From assembly GCA_020853755.1 (NCBI GenBank), contig JADYYG010000033.1:1-61087 (forward strand): a stretch of 61,087 nt of DNA, given 5' to 3'. The DNA is from Dehalococcoidia bacterium. Its GTDB lineage: Bacteria; Chloroflexota; Dehalococcoidia; Tepidiformales; Tepidiformaceae. The position numbers and the translations under genes were made by a program. Each line of letters begins with the position of its first letter. Within the stretch, counting starts at the first letter, position 1. Of this stretch, positions 25,568-33,343 are shown in pieces. Below the pieces are notes generated by a model. That model saw only the letters and a program-made list of their open reading frames with translations. It was not told the DNA's origin and did no database searches.

Positions 25568-26791
25568 CTACATCCGGCCCTTCAGGATCCCCCACCAGTA
25601 CATCCTCGGAAGGATGCGGGCCTTGAACTGGTACATCGACCAGCGTTCCTTCGACTGGTCGAACGGGAACGTTTCTTTCGGCTGGTTGTTGTAGTCGAAC
25701 TCTGCCATCACGAGGCGGCCGTAACCGGTGACCAGTGGGCACGCGGTGTAACCGTCGTATTTCGCATGGGCTGAACCGCCGAGGATTGCGGCCACGAGGT
25801 TCTTGACGAGCACCGGCGCCTGCTTTCGGACCGCAGCACCGGTCTTGCTGGTCGGCAGCGAACTGGCGTCACCCAGAGCGTAGATGTTTGCGTAGCGTGT
25901 GTGTCGAAGCGTTTCGCGGTCGACGTCCACCCAGCCGTCCGCATTGGCAAGCGGCCCGTTCCGGATGAAGTCGGGTGCGCTCATCGGCGGGACGACGTGG
26001 AGAAGGTCGTAGTGGATGACCGTCCGCTCTCCACTGTCGAGGTTCTGGAATGTGGCTTCGCGCGCTTCGCCATCGACTTTGACCAGGCTCTCGCGGAAGC
26101 GTGCATCGATTTCCCTCCGTTCGATGACCTTGCGAAGCGTATTCGCGTACTTTTCGACGGCGAAGATGCTCGGCTGGCCTGACATGAAGAGCAGCTTCGT
26201 CTCGGCCCGAACCCCATGCTTCCGGAAGGTGTCGTCTGCCAGGTAGGCGATCTTCTGCGGTGCGCCGCCGCACTTGATGGGCGTCGCCGGCTGGGTGAAG
26301 AGGGCCGTTCCGCCCTTGAAGCCATCGATGAACTCCCAGGTCTTGTCGACGAGGTCGTAGCTGTAGTTGCTGCAGACCCCGTTCTTGCCGAGCGCATCCT
26401 CGAGCCCCTCGATCTGCCCCCAGTTGACCTGTATCCCAGGGGCAACAACGAGGTAGTCGTACCCGATGCTTTCGCCGCTCGCCGTGATGACTGCGTTCTC
26501 TTCGGGCCTGATCTCCGTGACTGAGTCCTGGAGCCACGTCACCCCCTTGGGGATGACGGAAGCTTCGGGCCGTTCGGTCACCTGCTTGCGGAACACGCCG
26601 CCCCCGACGAGGGTCCAGAGCGGCTGATAGTAGTGCTTCTCCGACGGTTCGATGATGGCGACGTCGAGGCCCTTCAGCTTCCTCCTCAGTTGCGCAGCGA
26701 CGCTGATCCCAGCGTTTCCGCCTCCGATGATGAGAACCTTGTGGCGAGCTGCTGCGCCCGGCTGCTTCGTCTCCGAAGAGGTGTCCGTCAT
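25568..26791 (-). CDS. sqr: sulfide:quinone oxidoreductase, mitochondrial (SQOR) type
   Basis: A membrane-associated FAD enzyme oxidising sulfide and reducing quinone; 407 residues. The FAD motif is GGGNAG at 23-28; Cys174 lies in IKCGGAPQK, as does the first redox Cys of human SQOR. The end (KYDGYTACPLVTGY, FPFDQSKERWSMY) follows the human enzyme closely. However, the second redox Cys of SQOR, in GDC, is Ala309 here (ALGDASSLPTSKTG). Cys140 and Cys351 are other cysteines. So the standard two-Cys trisulfide chemistry cannot work as in human SQOR. Stands alone, with an inverted repeat upstream. Confidence 0.85.
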   Translation of the reverse strand: MTDTSSETKQPGAAARHKVLIIGGGNAGISVAAQLRRKLKGLDVAIIEPSEKHYYQPLWTLVGGGVFRKQVTERPEASVIPKGVTWLQDSVTEIRPEENAVITASGESIGYDYLVVAPGIQVNWGQIEGLEDALGKNGVCSNYSYDLVDKTWEFIDGFKGGTALFTQPATPIKCGGAPQKIAYLADDTFRKHGVRAETKLLFMSGQPSIFAVEKYANTLRKVIERREIDARFRESLVKVDGEAREATFQNLDSGERTVIHYDLLHVVPPMSAPDFIRNGPLANADGWVDVDRETLRHTRYANIYALGDASSLPTSKTGAAVRKQAPVLVKNLVAAILGGSAHAKYDGYTACPLVTGYGRLVMAEFDYNNQPKETFPFDQSKERWSMYQFKARILPRMYWWGILKGRM

Positions 26792-26810
26792 GTGCTTCCC
26801 CCTATTAAGC

Positions 26811-26832
26811 GACTAAGTAGACCAAGTTAGTC
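26811..26832 (-). promoter_or_regulatory. inverted repeat upstream of sqr (possible operator)
   Basis: GACTAA-N10-TTAGTC, 6-bp arms, about 20 nt before the sqr start codon, in AT-rich sequence. A transcription-factor site is plausible; the regulator is unknown. Confidence 0.4.
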
Positions 26833-27058
26833 ATGTTTATCTGGGATAGGAAGGGCCGAACGGACCATTGAGGGAGGACCCAACGGGCACGGCACGCCAC
26901 CCGGGTTCGGTCACTTCGTTGCGCAGTGGTTGTCCGCGAAGGAGCATTTCGAGAGTGGCGTCGGAGGAACTTCCAACCCCATACCAGAGTTGGAGAGACT
27001 TGCACAGCACCACTCAACCTGACGACGGCGGCTCTTGGGGGAGCCCGCATACAAACAA
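26833..27058. other. gene-free stretch between sqr and tRNA-Phe
   Basis: No convincing gene. Open frames here have poor codon structure, and one runs into the tRNA. Probably holds the sqr promoter on the minus strand. Confidence 0.4.
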
Positions 27059-27084
27059 GGAGCCCGACGTTATCGTCGAGCTCC
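27051..27084 (-). terminator. terminator of tRNA-Phe
   Basis: On the minus strand an 11-bp stem (arms 27074-27084 and 27059-27069, one T-G pair) with loop ATAA, followed by TTGTTTGT. It lies 14 nt after the tRNA. Confidence 0.85.
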
Positions 27085-27097
27085 GAATCTATCCAGG

Positions 27098-27173
27098 TGG
27101 TGCTGAGGCCCAGGATCGAACTGGGGACACCGGCATTTTCAGTGCCGTGCTCTACCATCTGAGCTACCTCAGC
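27098..27173 (-). tRNA. tRNA-Phe(GAA)
   Basis: Read on the minus strand: acceptor GCTGAGG/CCTCAGC, D-arm TAGCTCAGATGGTAGAGCA, anticodon stem CGGCA/TGCCG with loop CTGAAAA giving GAA, T-loop GTTCGATCC, discriminator A and encoded CCA (27098-27100). Confidence 0.95.
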
Positions 27174-27234
27174 AACAGGTGTCGATGGTAGGTTCGGACA
27201 CCCTTGAGGGTCAAGGCGAACCGGCCCCGGCTCG

Positions 27235-27591
27235 CTATGCCGGGAGGGTGTGCGTGTAGACCTCGTTGTAGCTGATGCGTTCGCCGTCCAAGAGGACGAG
27301 GTCAAACCCCCGGAGCGTCCGGTTCGTTCCGTCAGGAAGGCCGAACGAGCAGTTCCAGCGACCGCAGTACCCGCCGGGGATGGGCCACGTGGCGTCCGGG
27401 ATGTATTCCATCGCCGGGGTGACGGCAAACAGGCCTTCGAGATAGCGCTTGAGCGCGGCGTGGCCGACGATCCCGTTCGGAACCTGGTTGTCCTTGTAGG
27501 TCACGGCTTCGCTGTAGAAGCCCAGCAGCGCCGGGACGTCCTTGCGGCTCCATGCAGCCAACCAGTCGGCGTTGAACCGTTCAATGTCCAT
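27235..27591 (-). CDS. SnoaL-like / NTF2-fold protein
   Basis: 118 residues with the small cone-shaped NTF2/SnoaL fold pattern: N-terminal FNADWLAAWSRKDVPALLGFYSEAVTYKD helices and first strand, then YLEGLFAVTP, then strands ending in RGFDLVLLDGERISYNEVYTHTL. Members are polyketide cyclases, isomerases or ligand-binding proteins; nothing points to a given substrate here. Separated from tRNA-Phe by 61 nt and from the next gene by 29 nt. Confidence 0.8.
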   Translation of the reverse strand: MDIERFNADWLAAWSRKDVPALLGFYSEAVTYKDNQVPNGIVGHAALKRYLEGLFAVTPAMEYIPDATWPIPGGYCGRWNCSFGLPDGTNRTLRGFDLVLLDGERISYNEVYTHTLPA

Positions 27592-27620
27592 GCTGAACCC
27601 CGATGAGGAGAGGGCCCAGG

Positions 27621-28190
27621 TCAGGTGCCTCGCTGTTCCAGTTCGACCACGAGGGTAGCACGCTCGTTATCGATGGCGCTGATCGAGACGCGGGAGACGC
27701 CGCCGAGTTGCGAAAGCCGCTCCTGGAAGTCGAGTAGTTCACCGAACCCGGACCCTTTCACATCGATCTGGGTCTTGCGCAGGCGCGGTTCAACCGCAGG
27801 TTCCTCAGTGTCGCGATTGGCCGGTACGGCTGGAGTCTCAGCCTGGAGCGGCGCCGGATGCTGGCCTTTGAACCCGGCGGCGAGCCCTTCGAGGCCGCCA
27901 ACCACGTTCTGGATGCTGCCAGCAGCGGCGAGGTATTCATCGCGCAGGCGCAACAGCGGCGCCGCAATGGCTTCGGCGATGCTCGTGGACACCGGAGCAG
28001 GCGCTACCGGGCTTGGCGGGGCTGTGCTCAGCCGTTCTTCGAGTTCGCCCAGGCGGTCGAGCAGGTGCTCATAGTCGTTTCGAAGCATGTCATAACGGCG
28101 GCGAAGGGCGCGCACCGCTGCATCTCCTGAAGCGGCCTCGTTCAGCCGTTCCAGGAGGAAGTCCTCGGGGCCGTTGCCCTGATCATTCAC
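27621..28190 (-). CDS. coiled-coil protein with small C-terminal alpha/beta domain
   Basis: 189 residues, function not recognised. Residues 20-55 form an Arg/Leu/Glu-rich coiled coil (ALRRRYDMLRNDYEHLLDRL); a Pro/Ala-rich linker and helix follow (55-105), then another linker (110-135). Residues 140-189 (FGELLDFQERLSQLGGVSRVSISAIDN...VVEL) look like a ferredoxin-like babab fragment, as seen in small regulatory or secretion-related domains. No signal peptide. Might be a scaffold or signalling adaptor next to the degenerate response regulator. Confidence 0.65.
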   Translation of the reverse strand: MNDQGNGPEDFLLERLNEAASGDAAVRALRRRYDMLRNDYEHLLDRLGELEERLSTAPPSPVAPAPVSTSIAEAIAAPLLRLRDEYLAAAGSIQNVVGGLEGLAAGFKGQHPAPLQAETPAVPANRDTEEPAVEPRLRKTQIDVKGSGFGELLDFQERLSQLGGVSRVSISAIDNERATLVVELEQRGT

Positions 28191-28232
28191 CCGTCACTCC
28201 CGGCGAACTGCCACGGGACCGGAAGCGGGGTA

Positions 28233-29018
28233 TCAGGCGATAGTCGCAGCGCTCCGGAGAGCGGGGCTAACAACCCCGCCTTCAAGCCGGTACCCGAACC
28301 CACGCGCCGTGACCAGGTAGCGCGGCTGGTTTTCGTCGGGTTCCAGCTTTCGCCGGATGCGGCGGACGTACACCTTCAATACATCCTGCGCTTCCCGCGG
28401 GAGATATTCGTAGTCATCGCTCACCGCGTTGAGGATCTCATGAGGCTTGAGGACGCGTCCCGCGTGGCGGGCCATGAACTCAACAATCCGATACTCAGAA
28501 GCGGTGAGGGCGACAAACGCTCCCGCGCGTTGCACCTCGCATCTATCTACATCGACGGTCAGGTCCCCAACCTGAAGCAGGCCGGAAATCTCACCGGATT
28601 TTGCATCATACGCCCCGGCCCGCCGCAACACTGCGCGAACCTGGGCGACAAGCACCCTGGCATCGGTGCTGCAAGCGAGGCAAGCGTCGGCGCCGGCGGC
28701 AAGGGACTCCGCGACAAGTTCCGGGCTCGCGTCATCGAACACGGCGATGACCGGGACTCCGCAGCTGGCGAGTTGGGCGAGGGCAACTGGAGCGGCCGCC
28801 GAAAGCGGGTCCACAAACCATGCGACGAGGTCGAATTCGCCGGAGATTGCAAGCTGCATCGCTGTGCTATTTGGTTCGCGTTCGAGCACAGCAACGCCTC
28901 CGCCGTGCAGCCCGCGGACGAGTGTCAGCGTCTCCACATGCGACGGCGCCACGAGCAGGCAGCTCACGAACGCGCGAGTAGTCTCGTTATTCAAGTTCCC
29001 CCGAACCCGGCCCCACAT
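28233..29018 (-). CDS. winged-helix regulator with degenerate receiver domain
   Basis: 261 residues. The C-terminal half (about 150-250) is a clear OmpR/PhoB DNA-binding domain: LTASEYRIVEFMARHAGRVLK-like start, VLKVYVRRIRRKLEPDE, RYLVTARGFGYRL. The N-terminal part has a receiver-like order of strands, but the site of phosphorylation reads FDLVAWFVDP, with Phe68 where Asp is expected, and the conserved Lys is missing. It is therefore a pseudo-receiver, not a phosphorelay target. No kinase is near. The start is uncertain (ATG 29018 or TTG 28994 behind GGGGGAA). About 460 nt separate it from the divergent mutase operon. Confidence 0.8.
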   Translation of the reverse strand: MWGRVRGNLNNETTRAFVSCLLVAPSHVETLTLVRGLHGGGVAVLEREPNSTAMQLAISGEFDLVAWFVDPLSAAAPVALAQLASCGVPVIAVFDDASPELVAESLAAGADACLACSTDARVLVAQVRAVLRRAGAYDAKSGEISGLLQVGDLTVDVDRCEVQRAGAFVALTASEYRIVEFMARHAGRVLKPHEILNAVSDDYEYLPREAQDVLKVYVRRIRRKLEPDENQPRYLVTARGFGYRLEGGVVSPALRSAATIA

Positions 29019-29132
29019 CCGGGCGTTCCGCGATTATAGACGGAATTGTCAAGAGGTAAAGCCCTTATTTATGTGTGACCTGGCTCTCAGTTTCGCCGGC
29101 TCCCACATGTTTCGAGACTTGCCCCGAGCGGC

Positions 29133-29161
29133 GGCCGCCTCGTTTCGAAAGCGAGGCGGCC
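29133..29161. repeat. perfect 10-bp inverted repeat in divergent spacer
   Basis: GGCCGCCTCG (29133-29142) and CGAGGCGGCC (29152-29161) around a 9-nt TTTCGAAAG centre that can pair further. It has no T run on either side, so it is not a standard terminator. It lies between the pseudo-receiver regulator gene and the mutase operon and could be an operator or an RNA hairpin. Confidence 0.5.
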
Positions 29162-29238
29162 GGCGGCGAGGACTCCATGGCAAGGAGTGGGGACATCACC
29201 GATTGATGCATGGCGCCATCCATGCCGAACATAGCTGT

Positions 29239-29385
29239 ATGACCGAAGCACAGCGCATCCACACGTACGATGACGACCTCCACGAGCGCAGGCGGAGGTT
29301 GGCGGTCGTGCGTGTGCCGATCGACTTCGAACTGGAACGGCTCAAGCGGTTGCGGGAGAAATCTCGCGACACGATGAACCCCTGA
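29239..29385 (+). CDS. possible 48-residue protein
   Basis: A short frame, MTEAQRIHTYDD then DLHERRRRLAVV and on to SRDTMNP. About four fifths of its codons end in G or C, as in real genes here, and the product is strongly charged and helical. But no clear ribosome-binding site precedes the ATG and no family is recognised. It would lie immediately upstream of the mutase promoter. Confidence 0.3.
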   Translation: MTEAQRIHTYDDDLHERRRRLAVVRVPIDFELERLKRLREKSRDTMNP

Positions 29386-29389
29386 AGGT

Positions 29390-29418
29390 TTGCCGGGCCA
29401 ATTAGGCACTCATATACT
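29390..29418 (+). promoter_or_regulatory. sigma-70-like promoter of the methylmalonyl-CoA operon
   Basis: TTGCCG (29390-29395) and TATACT (29413-29418) with a 17-nt spacer, 57 nt before the mutase start. This is the best-spaced promoter I could place in the window. Confidence 0.6.
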
Positions 29419-29474
29419 TCGGACACACACGGCGCCGTCCGGCGCACCCGTTTGTCTTCCGGAGTCTCCACATA

Positions 29475-31130
29475 ATGCCCATCACGACGAAGCGCGAGTG
29501 GCTGCAGGGGCCCTACGCCAAGGCCATCGAACGAGCGCCCGAACGGTTTAAGTCGTTCGAGACAACCGGCAAGATGCCGCTCGAACCTGTTTACACCCAG
29601 GACGACCTGAACGGCTGGGACTCAGCTGCTGAGTTGGGATTCCCGGGCGAATATCCGTTCACCCGCGGCATCCAGCCAACGATGTACCGCGGGCGGTTCT
29701 GGACCATGCGCCAGTACGCCGGCTTCGGCACCGCCGAAGAGTCGAACCAGCGCTACCGCTACCTGCTCTCCCAGGGTCAGACAGGTCTCTCGGTTGCATT
29801 CGACCTGCCCACCCAGATCGGGTACGACTCGGATGACCCGATGGCGACTGGGGAAGTGGGGAAGGTCGGTGTGGCCATCGACTCCATCGAGGACATGCTC
29901 ACCCTTTTCGACCAGATCCCGCTGGACAAGGTCACGACGTCGATGACGATCAACGCGACTGCGTCGATCTTGCTGGCGTTCTACGTGGCGGTCGGCAAGA
30001 GGCAGGGCATTTCACCCGACAAACTCGGCGGCACTGTCCAGAACGACATCCTGAAGGAATACATCGCGCGCGGCACCTACATTTACCCGCCGCAGCCGAG
30101 CATGCGGCTCATCACCGACATCTTCGCTTACTGCAAGGATGTCGTGCCCCAGTGGAACACCATTTCCATCTCTGGCTATCACATGCGGGAGGCGGGCTGC
30201 ACCGCCGCCCAGGAGATCGCATTTACGCTGGCTGACGGCATCTCGTATGTCGATGCCGCGATCTCCGCAGGCCTCGATGTGGACGACTTCGCCGGGCGCC
30301 TGAGCTTCTTCTTCGCATGTCACAACAACTTCCTCGAAGAAGTTGCCAAGTTCCGCGCCGCCCGGCGTCTCTGGGCACGCATCATGCGGGACCGTTTCAA
30401 TGCGAAGAGCACCCGTTCGCAGATGTTGCGCTTCCACACCCAGACCGGCGGCGCCACGCTGACTGCTCAGCAGCCCGAGAACAACATTGTCCGTACGGCC
30501 GTACAGGCACTCGCCGCGGTGCTCGGCGGCACCCAGTCGCTCCATACGAACTCGATGGACGAAGCGCTGGCATTGCCGACTGAGAAGGCTGTCCAGATCG
30601 CACTCCGCACGCAGCAGATCCTCGCCTACGAAAACGGCGTCGGCGACGTCGCGGATCCGCTTGGCGGAGCGTACTTCGTCGAAGACATGACGAACCGCCT
30701 CGAAGCCGAAGCGAACGAATACATCAAGACGATCGACAACATGGGCGGCTCGCTCGTGGCCATCGAAAAGGGCTTCCAACAGAAGGAAATCCAGGAAGCC
30801 GCGTACCGCTTCCAGATGCAGATCGAGAGCAAGGAGCGGCGGATTGTCGGCGTGAACGACTTCGTAAGTGTTGAGGACACGACGCCTGACCTCTTGCGCG
30901 TCGATCCTGCGTTGGGCCAGAAGCAGGCCGCGAAGCTCGCGAAGCTCCGCGCGTCTCGTGACAACGGGGCTGTCGAAGCTCTTCTTACGCGGCTTGAAAC
31001 CGGCGCCCGTGGGACAGACAACCTGCTCCCGATTATGGTGGACTGTGTCGAAGCCCGGGTGACCCTGGGCGAAATCAGCCATCGCCTCCGCAAGGTCTGG
31101 GGCGAACAGCGGGAGCCGGTGTTTATCTAA
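29475..31130 (+). CDS. mcmA: methylmalonyl-CoA mutase, catalytic (large, N-terminal) subunit
   Basis: The catalytic barrel of the B12-dependent mutase that interconverts methylmalonyl-CoA and succinyl-CoA. 551 residues, without the B12 domain, so it must pair with the separate B12 subunit at 32933. [15 protein letters not shown] has the active-site Tyr81 (Tyr89 of the reference enzyme), a mark of methylmalonyl rather than isobutyryl mutase; SGYHMREAG has His236 (His244 equivalent); [17 protein letters not shown] and [14 protein letters not shown] are further signatures. A GGAG motif precedes the ATG. First gene of a seven-gene operon. TAATG overlap with the next gene. Confidence 0.95.
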   Translation: MPITTKREWLQGPYAKAIERAPERFKSFETTGKMPLEPVYTQDDLNGWDSAAELGFPGEYPFTRGIQPTMYRGRFWTMRQYAGFGTAEESNQRYRYLLSQGQTGLSVAFDLPTQIGYDSDDPMATGEVGKVGVAIDSIEDMLTLFDQIPLDKVTTSMTINATASILLAFYVAVGKRQGISPDKLGGTVQNDILKEYIARGTYIYPPQPSMRLITDIFAYCKDVVPQWNTISISGYHMREAGCTAAQEIAFTLADGISYVDAAISAGLDVDDFAGRLSFFFACHNNFLEEVAKFRAARRLWARIMRDRFNAKSTRSQMLRFHTQTGGATLTAQQPENNIVRTAVQALAAVLGGTQSLHTNSMDEALALPTEKAVQIALRTQQILAYENGVGDVADPLGGAYFVEDMTNRLEAEANEYIKTIDNMGGSLVAIEKGFQQKEIQEAAYRFQMQIESKERRIVGVNDFVSVEDTTPDLLRVDPALGQKQAAKLAKLRASRDNGAVEALLTRLETGARGTDNLLPIMVDCVEARVTLGEISHRLRKVWGEQREPVFI

Positions 31131-31645
31131 TGACCGACGACGACACACGAACCCTCAACGACGAACGCCGCCGGCTCATGCATGAGCTTGAAGTCGAGCG
31201 GAACCAGTTGATCCGCAATATCGAGACGTGCCGCATCCGGGATATCGACCGGCCGTTCGTCGATCGCTGGTCTTTGAAGGACATCGTCGGGCACGTCGCG
31301 AGCTGGGAGGCGGAATTCATCACGGCCCTACGGGATGTCCGCGCCGGGCAACACCCCGCTTACGCGGCATTCTCGGCAGCGCAGCGTGACGAGTGGAACG
31401 AAGACCACGTCGAACGGAAGCGGGACCTGAACTTCTGGAGCTTGCTGGAGCAACTTCGCGGCGGACGGACGCGGTTTCTCGAAGAACTCGAGCAGTTCAG
31501 TGACGAGGACTTGCTTGGCGATGGCAGCCCTTCCGGCGCCATCGTGCGCCAGGCGATCGAGCATGACCGCGAGCACTGGCACCGGATGGCTGCCCTGCTC
31601 GCCGGCCTCGAAAACGAACGCAAACTCCGGCCCCGCGCCGGCTAA
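31130..31645 (+). CDS. DinB-like / ClbS-DfsB four-helix-bundle protein
   Basis: 171 residues. The layout is that of DinB-fold metal-binding helical bundles: first helix ending DRWSLKDIVGHVASWE with a His, and a last helix AIEHDREHWHRM with two to three His, giving a possible three-His metal site. Relatives include mycothiol/bacillithiol-linked transferases and the colibactin-resistance protein ClbS. Its start overlaps the mutase stop (TAATG), so it is expressed with the mutase; a role in the pathway is not known. Confidence 0.78.
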   Translation: MTDDDTRTLNDERRRLMHELEVERNQLIRNIETCRIRDIDRPFVDRWSLKDIVGHVASWEAEFITALRDVRAGQHPAYAAFSAAQRDEWNEDHVERKRDLNFWSLLEQLRGGRTRFLEELEQFSDEDLLGDGSPSGAIVRQAIEHDREHWHRMAALLAGLENERKLRPRAG

Positions 31646-31668
31646 TTACCTCCCAGGAGCCCCGCTGA

Positions 31669-32091
31669 ATGTTGACCAAGATTCACCACGTTGGTGTGGT
31701 GGTGAAAAGTGCCGACGAGGCCATGAAGTTCTACCGGGACGCCCTCGGCCTGACGGTGACCGCCGATCGCGTGATCGAAGACCAGGGTGTGCGCGGTGTC
31801 CTGCTCGAAATTGGCGGCTCAGAGATTGAACTGCTTGAACCCACCCGCAACGACACCGGCGTCGCCCGCTTCCTTGAGACGCGCGGCGAAGGCATGCACC
31901 ACATCTGCTTCGAGTCCGATGACGTGGATGCCGAACTCGATGCTGCGAGAGGGAAGGGCATCGAGTTGATCGACCAGAAGCCGCGGCTTGGCCTCGCAGG
32001 GATGATCTGCTTCCTTCATCCGAAGTCGAACCATGGCGTGCTCATCGAGTTCGCCACCCCGCTCGCCGAGGGCCACGGACATGGCGGTTAA
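31669..32091 (+). CDS. mce: methylmalonyl-CoA epimerase
   Basis: Interconverts the (R) and (S) forms of methylmalonyl-CoA. A 140-residue vicinal-oxygen-chelate protein with two babbb modules. Metal ligands expected for the family are present: His in KIHHVGVVV (near 7), Glu in EIELLEP, His in MHHICFES and Glu in GVLIEFATP. 23 nt after the DinB-like gene; overlaps the next VOC gene by 11 nt. Of the three VOC genes in a row this is the only one with a complete metal site. Confidence 0.92.
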   Translation: MLTKIHHVGVVVKSADEAMKFYRDALGLTVTADRVIEDQGVRGVLLEIGGSEIELLEPTRNDTGVARFLETRGEGMHHICFESDDVDAELDAARGKGIELIDQKPRLGLAGMICFLHPKSNHGVLIEFATPLAEGHGHGG

Positions 32092-32494
32092 CCCGACACA
32101 TATCGACCACATTGTCATCTCGTCGAACGACAGCTCGACCGTTGCCAAGACCTTCCAGGACAACCTCGGCATCGAGATCAAGCGGAAGATGATCCGGCCA
32201 GGCACGTCGGCCCAGTTGGCGTTCGCCAAGTTACGCGAAGTAATCCTCGAGTTTGCCGGCCCGCCTGAAGTGAAGCCCGGCGAAGAGGTGAAGGCGAAGC
32301 TCTGGGGCATGGTGGTCGCCGTGGACGACATCGATGCATCCGTCGCTGACCTGCGCGAGAAGGGCTATGTCGTTGGAGACCCGACGAAAGCAGTCCAGCC
32401 GGGGGCGGAGATAGCGACTGTGAAGGGTGGCACGAGCGGTGTGCCATTCGCGATGATCCAGTACAACGCACTGCCAATCGAGGGGGCGCAATGA
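32081..32494 (+). CDS. VOC-family protein lacking two metal ligands (paralogue 1)
   Basis: 137 residues, related to the epimerase before it (HIDHIVISSND start, VILEFAGPPE in the middle). Where the epimerase has MHHICFES and ending GVLIEFAT, this has KLWGMVVAVDD and GVPFAMIQYN, so the second His and the final Glu are missing. It is therefore unlikely to be a standard metal-dependent epimerase; a binding or auxiliary role is possible. ATG at 32081, inside the end of mce; ATGA overlap with the next gene. Confidence 0.75.
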   Translation: MAVNPTHIDHIVISSNDSSTVAKTFQDNLGIEIKRKMIRPGTSAQLAFAKLREVILEFAGPPEVKPGEEVKAKLWGMVVAVDDIDASVADLREKGYVVGDPTKAVQPGAEIATVKGGTSGVPFAMIQYNALPIEGAQ

Positions 32495-32877
32495 AGGCGA
32501 AGCGCATCGACCACATCGGGATCGTCGTGAAAGACCTCGACGCTGCCATAGCTACCTATGCCAGGAACTTCGCGTTCTCACGCGACACGGCCCGCGGCGG
32601 AGAAGTGCCCGCGCTCGGCATCAAGAACGCCTTCATGCCCGTGGGCGGGAGCGACCTCGAGTTCATCGAGCCTACCTCGGATTCTGGGCCCGTTGCCCAG
32701 TTTGCGAAAGACCGCGGCGAGGGCACGTTCATGCTCTCAATCGAGGTCGAGAATATCGATGCCGCTGTTTCCCACCTTCGCGGCCTCGGCGCGCGGGTTG
32801 GCGACCCGGTAAATGGAGTCGCCTTCGTTTCCATGAAGTCCACGCATGGAGTGAACCTGCAACTCGTGCAGCGCTAA
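32491..32877 (+). CDS. VOC-family protein lacking two metal ligands (paralogue 2)
   Basis: 128 residues, closer to the true epimerase: [55 protein letters not shown]. But the central MHH is FML and the final LIEF is NLQLVQ, so two of four metal ligands are absent. Probably arose by duplication of mce. Coupled to the gene before by a 4-nt overlap; 55 nt before the B12 subunit gene. Confidence 0.78.
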   Translation: MKAKRIDHIGIVVKDLDAAIATYARNFAFSRDTARGGEVPALGIKNAFMPVGGSDLEFIEPTSDSGPVAQFAKDRGEGTFMLSIEVENIDAAVSHLRGLGARVGDPVNGVAFVSMKSTHGVNLQLVQR

Positions 32878-32932
32878 GCACGCCAAACCAGTAGGCTTCG
32901 CAGGGCAAGCCACCATAACGACGAGGAAATCT

Positions 32933-33340
32933 ATGAGTCCAACCACGACAGCACATATCCGTGTCCTGATTGCGAAACCGGGCCTCGATGGCCACGACCG
33001 CGGGGCGAAAGTCGTCGCACGGGCCCTTCGCGATGGCGGCTGCGAGGTCATCTACACCGGTATCCGCCAGACTCCGGAGATGATCGCTGAAGCGGCGCTT
33101 CAAGAAGACGTGGATGTAGTTGGCCTGAGTATCCTCTCTGGCGCGCACCTGGAACTTTTCCCCCGCGTGGTAGAGGAACTGAAGAAGCGAGGCGTTGACG
33201 ACGTGCTCCTCTTCTGTGGCGGGATCATCCCTGAAGACGACACAGAGTCACTGCTCAAGCTCGGGTTCAGCGCGGTCTTCCGGCCGGGGACTAACACGCA
33301 GGACATCGTGAAGTTCGTCTACGACCACGTGAAGAAGTAA
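32933..33340 (+). CDS. methylmalonyl-CoA mutase B12-binding subunit
   Basis: 135 residues, a complete cobalamin-binding Rossmann domain, as in the C-terminal part of fused mutases. DxHxxG (Asp19, His21, Gly24; GLDGHDRG) supplies the lower cobalt ligand, SIL at 66-68 and GG at 96-97 complete the B12 signature. [16 protein letters not shown] start is absent but ARVLI-type ([10 protein letters not shown]) is present. It needs the catalytic subunit at 29475. Split mutases of this kind are known in archaea and Chloroflexota. Upstream AGGAA site. Confidence 0.94.
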   Translation: MSPTTTAHIRVLIAKPGLDGHDRGAKVVARALRDGGCEVIYTGIRQTPEMIAEAALQEDVDVVGLSILSGAHLELFPRVVEELKKRGVDDVLLFCGGIIPEDDTESLLKLGFSAVFRPGTNTQDIVKFVYDHVKK

Positions 33341-33343
33341 GTC

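Noticed and set aside
26926..27162. Plus-strand frame ending in RPRIELGTPAFSV
   Set aside because: A known artefact of translating the antisense of a tRNA gene (here tRNA-Phe).
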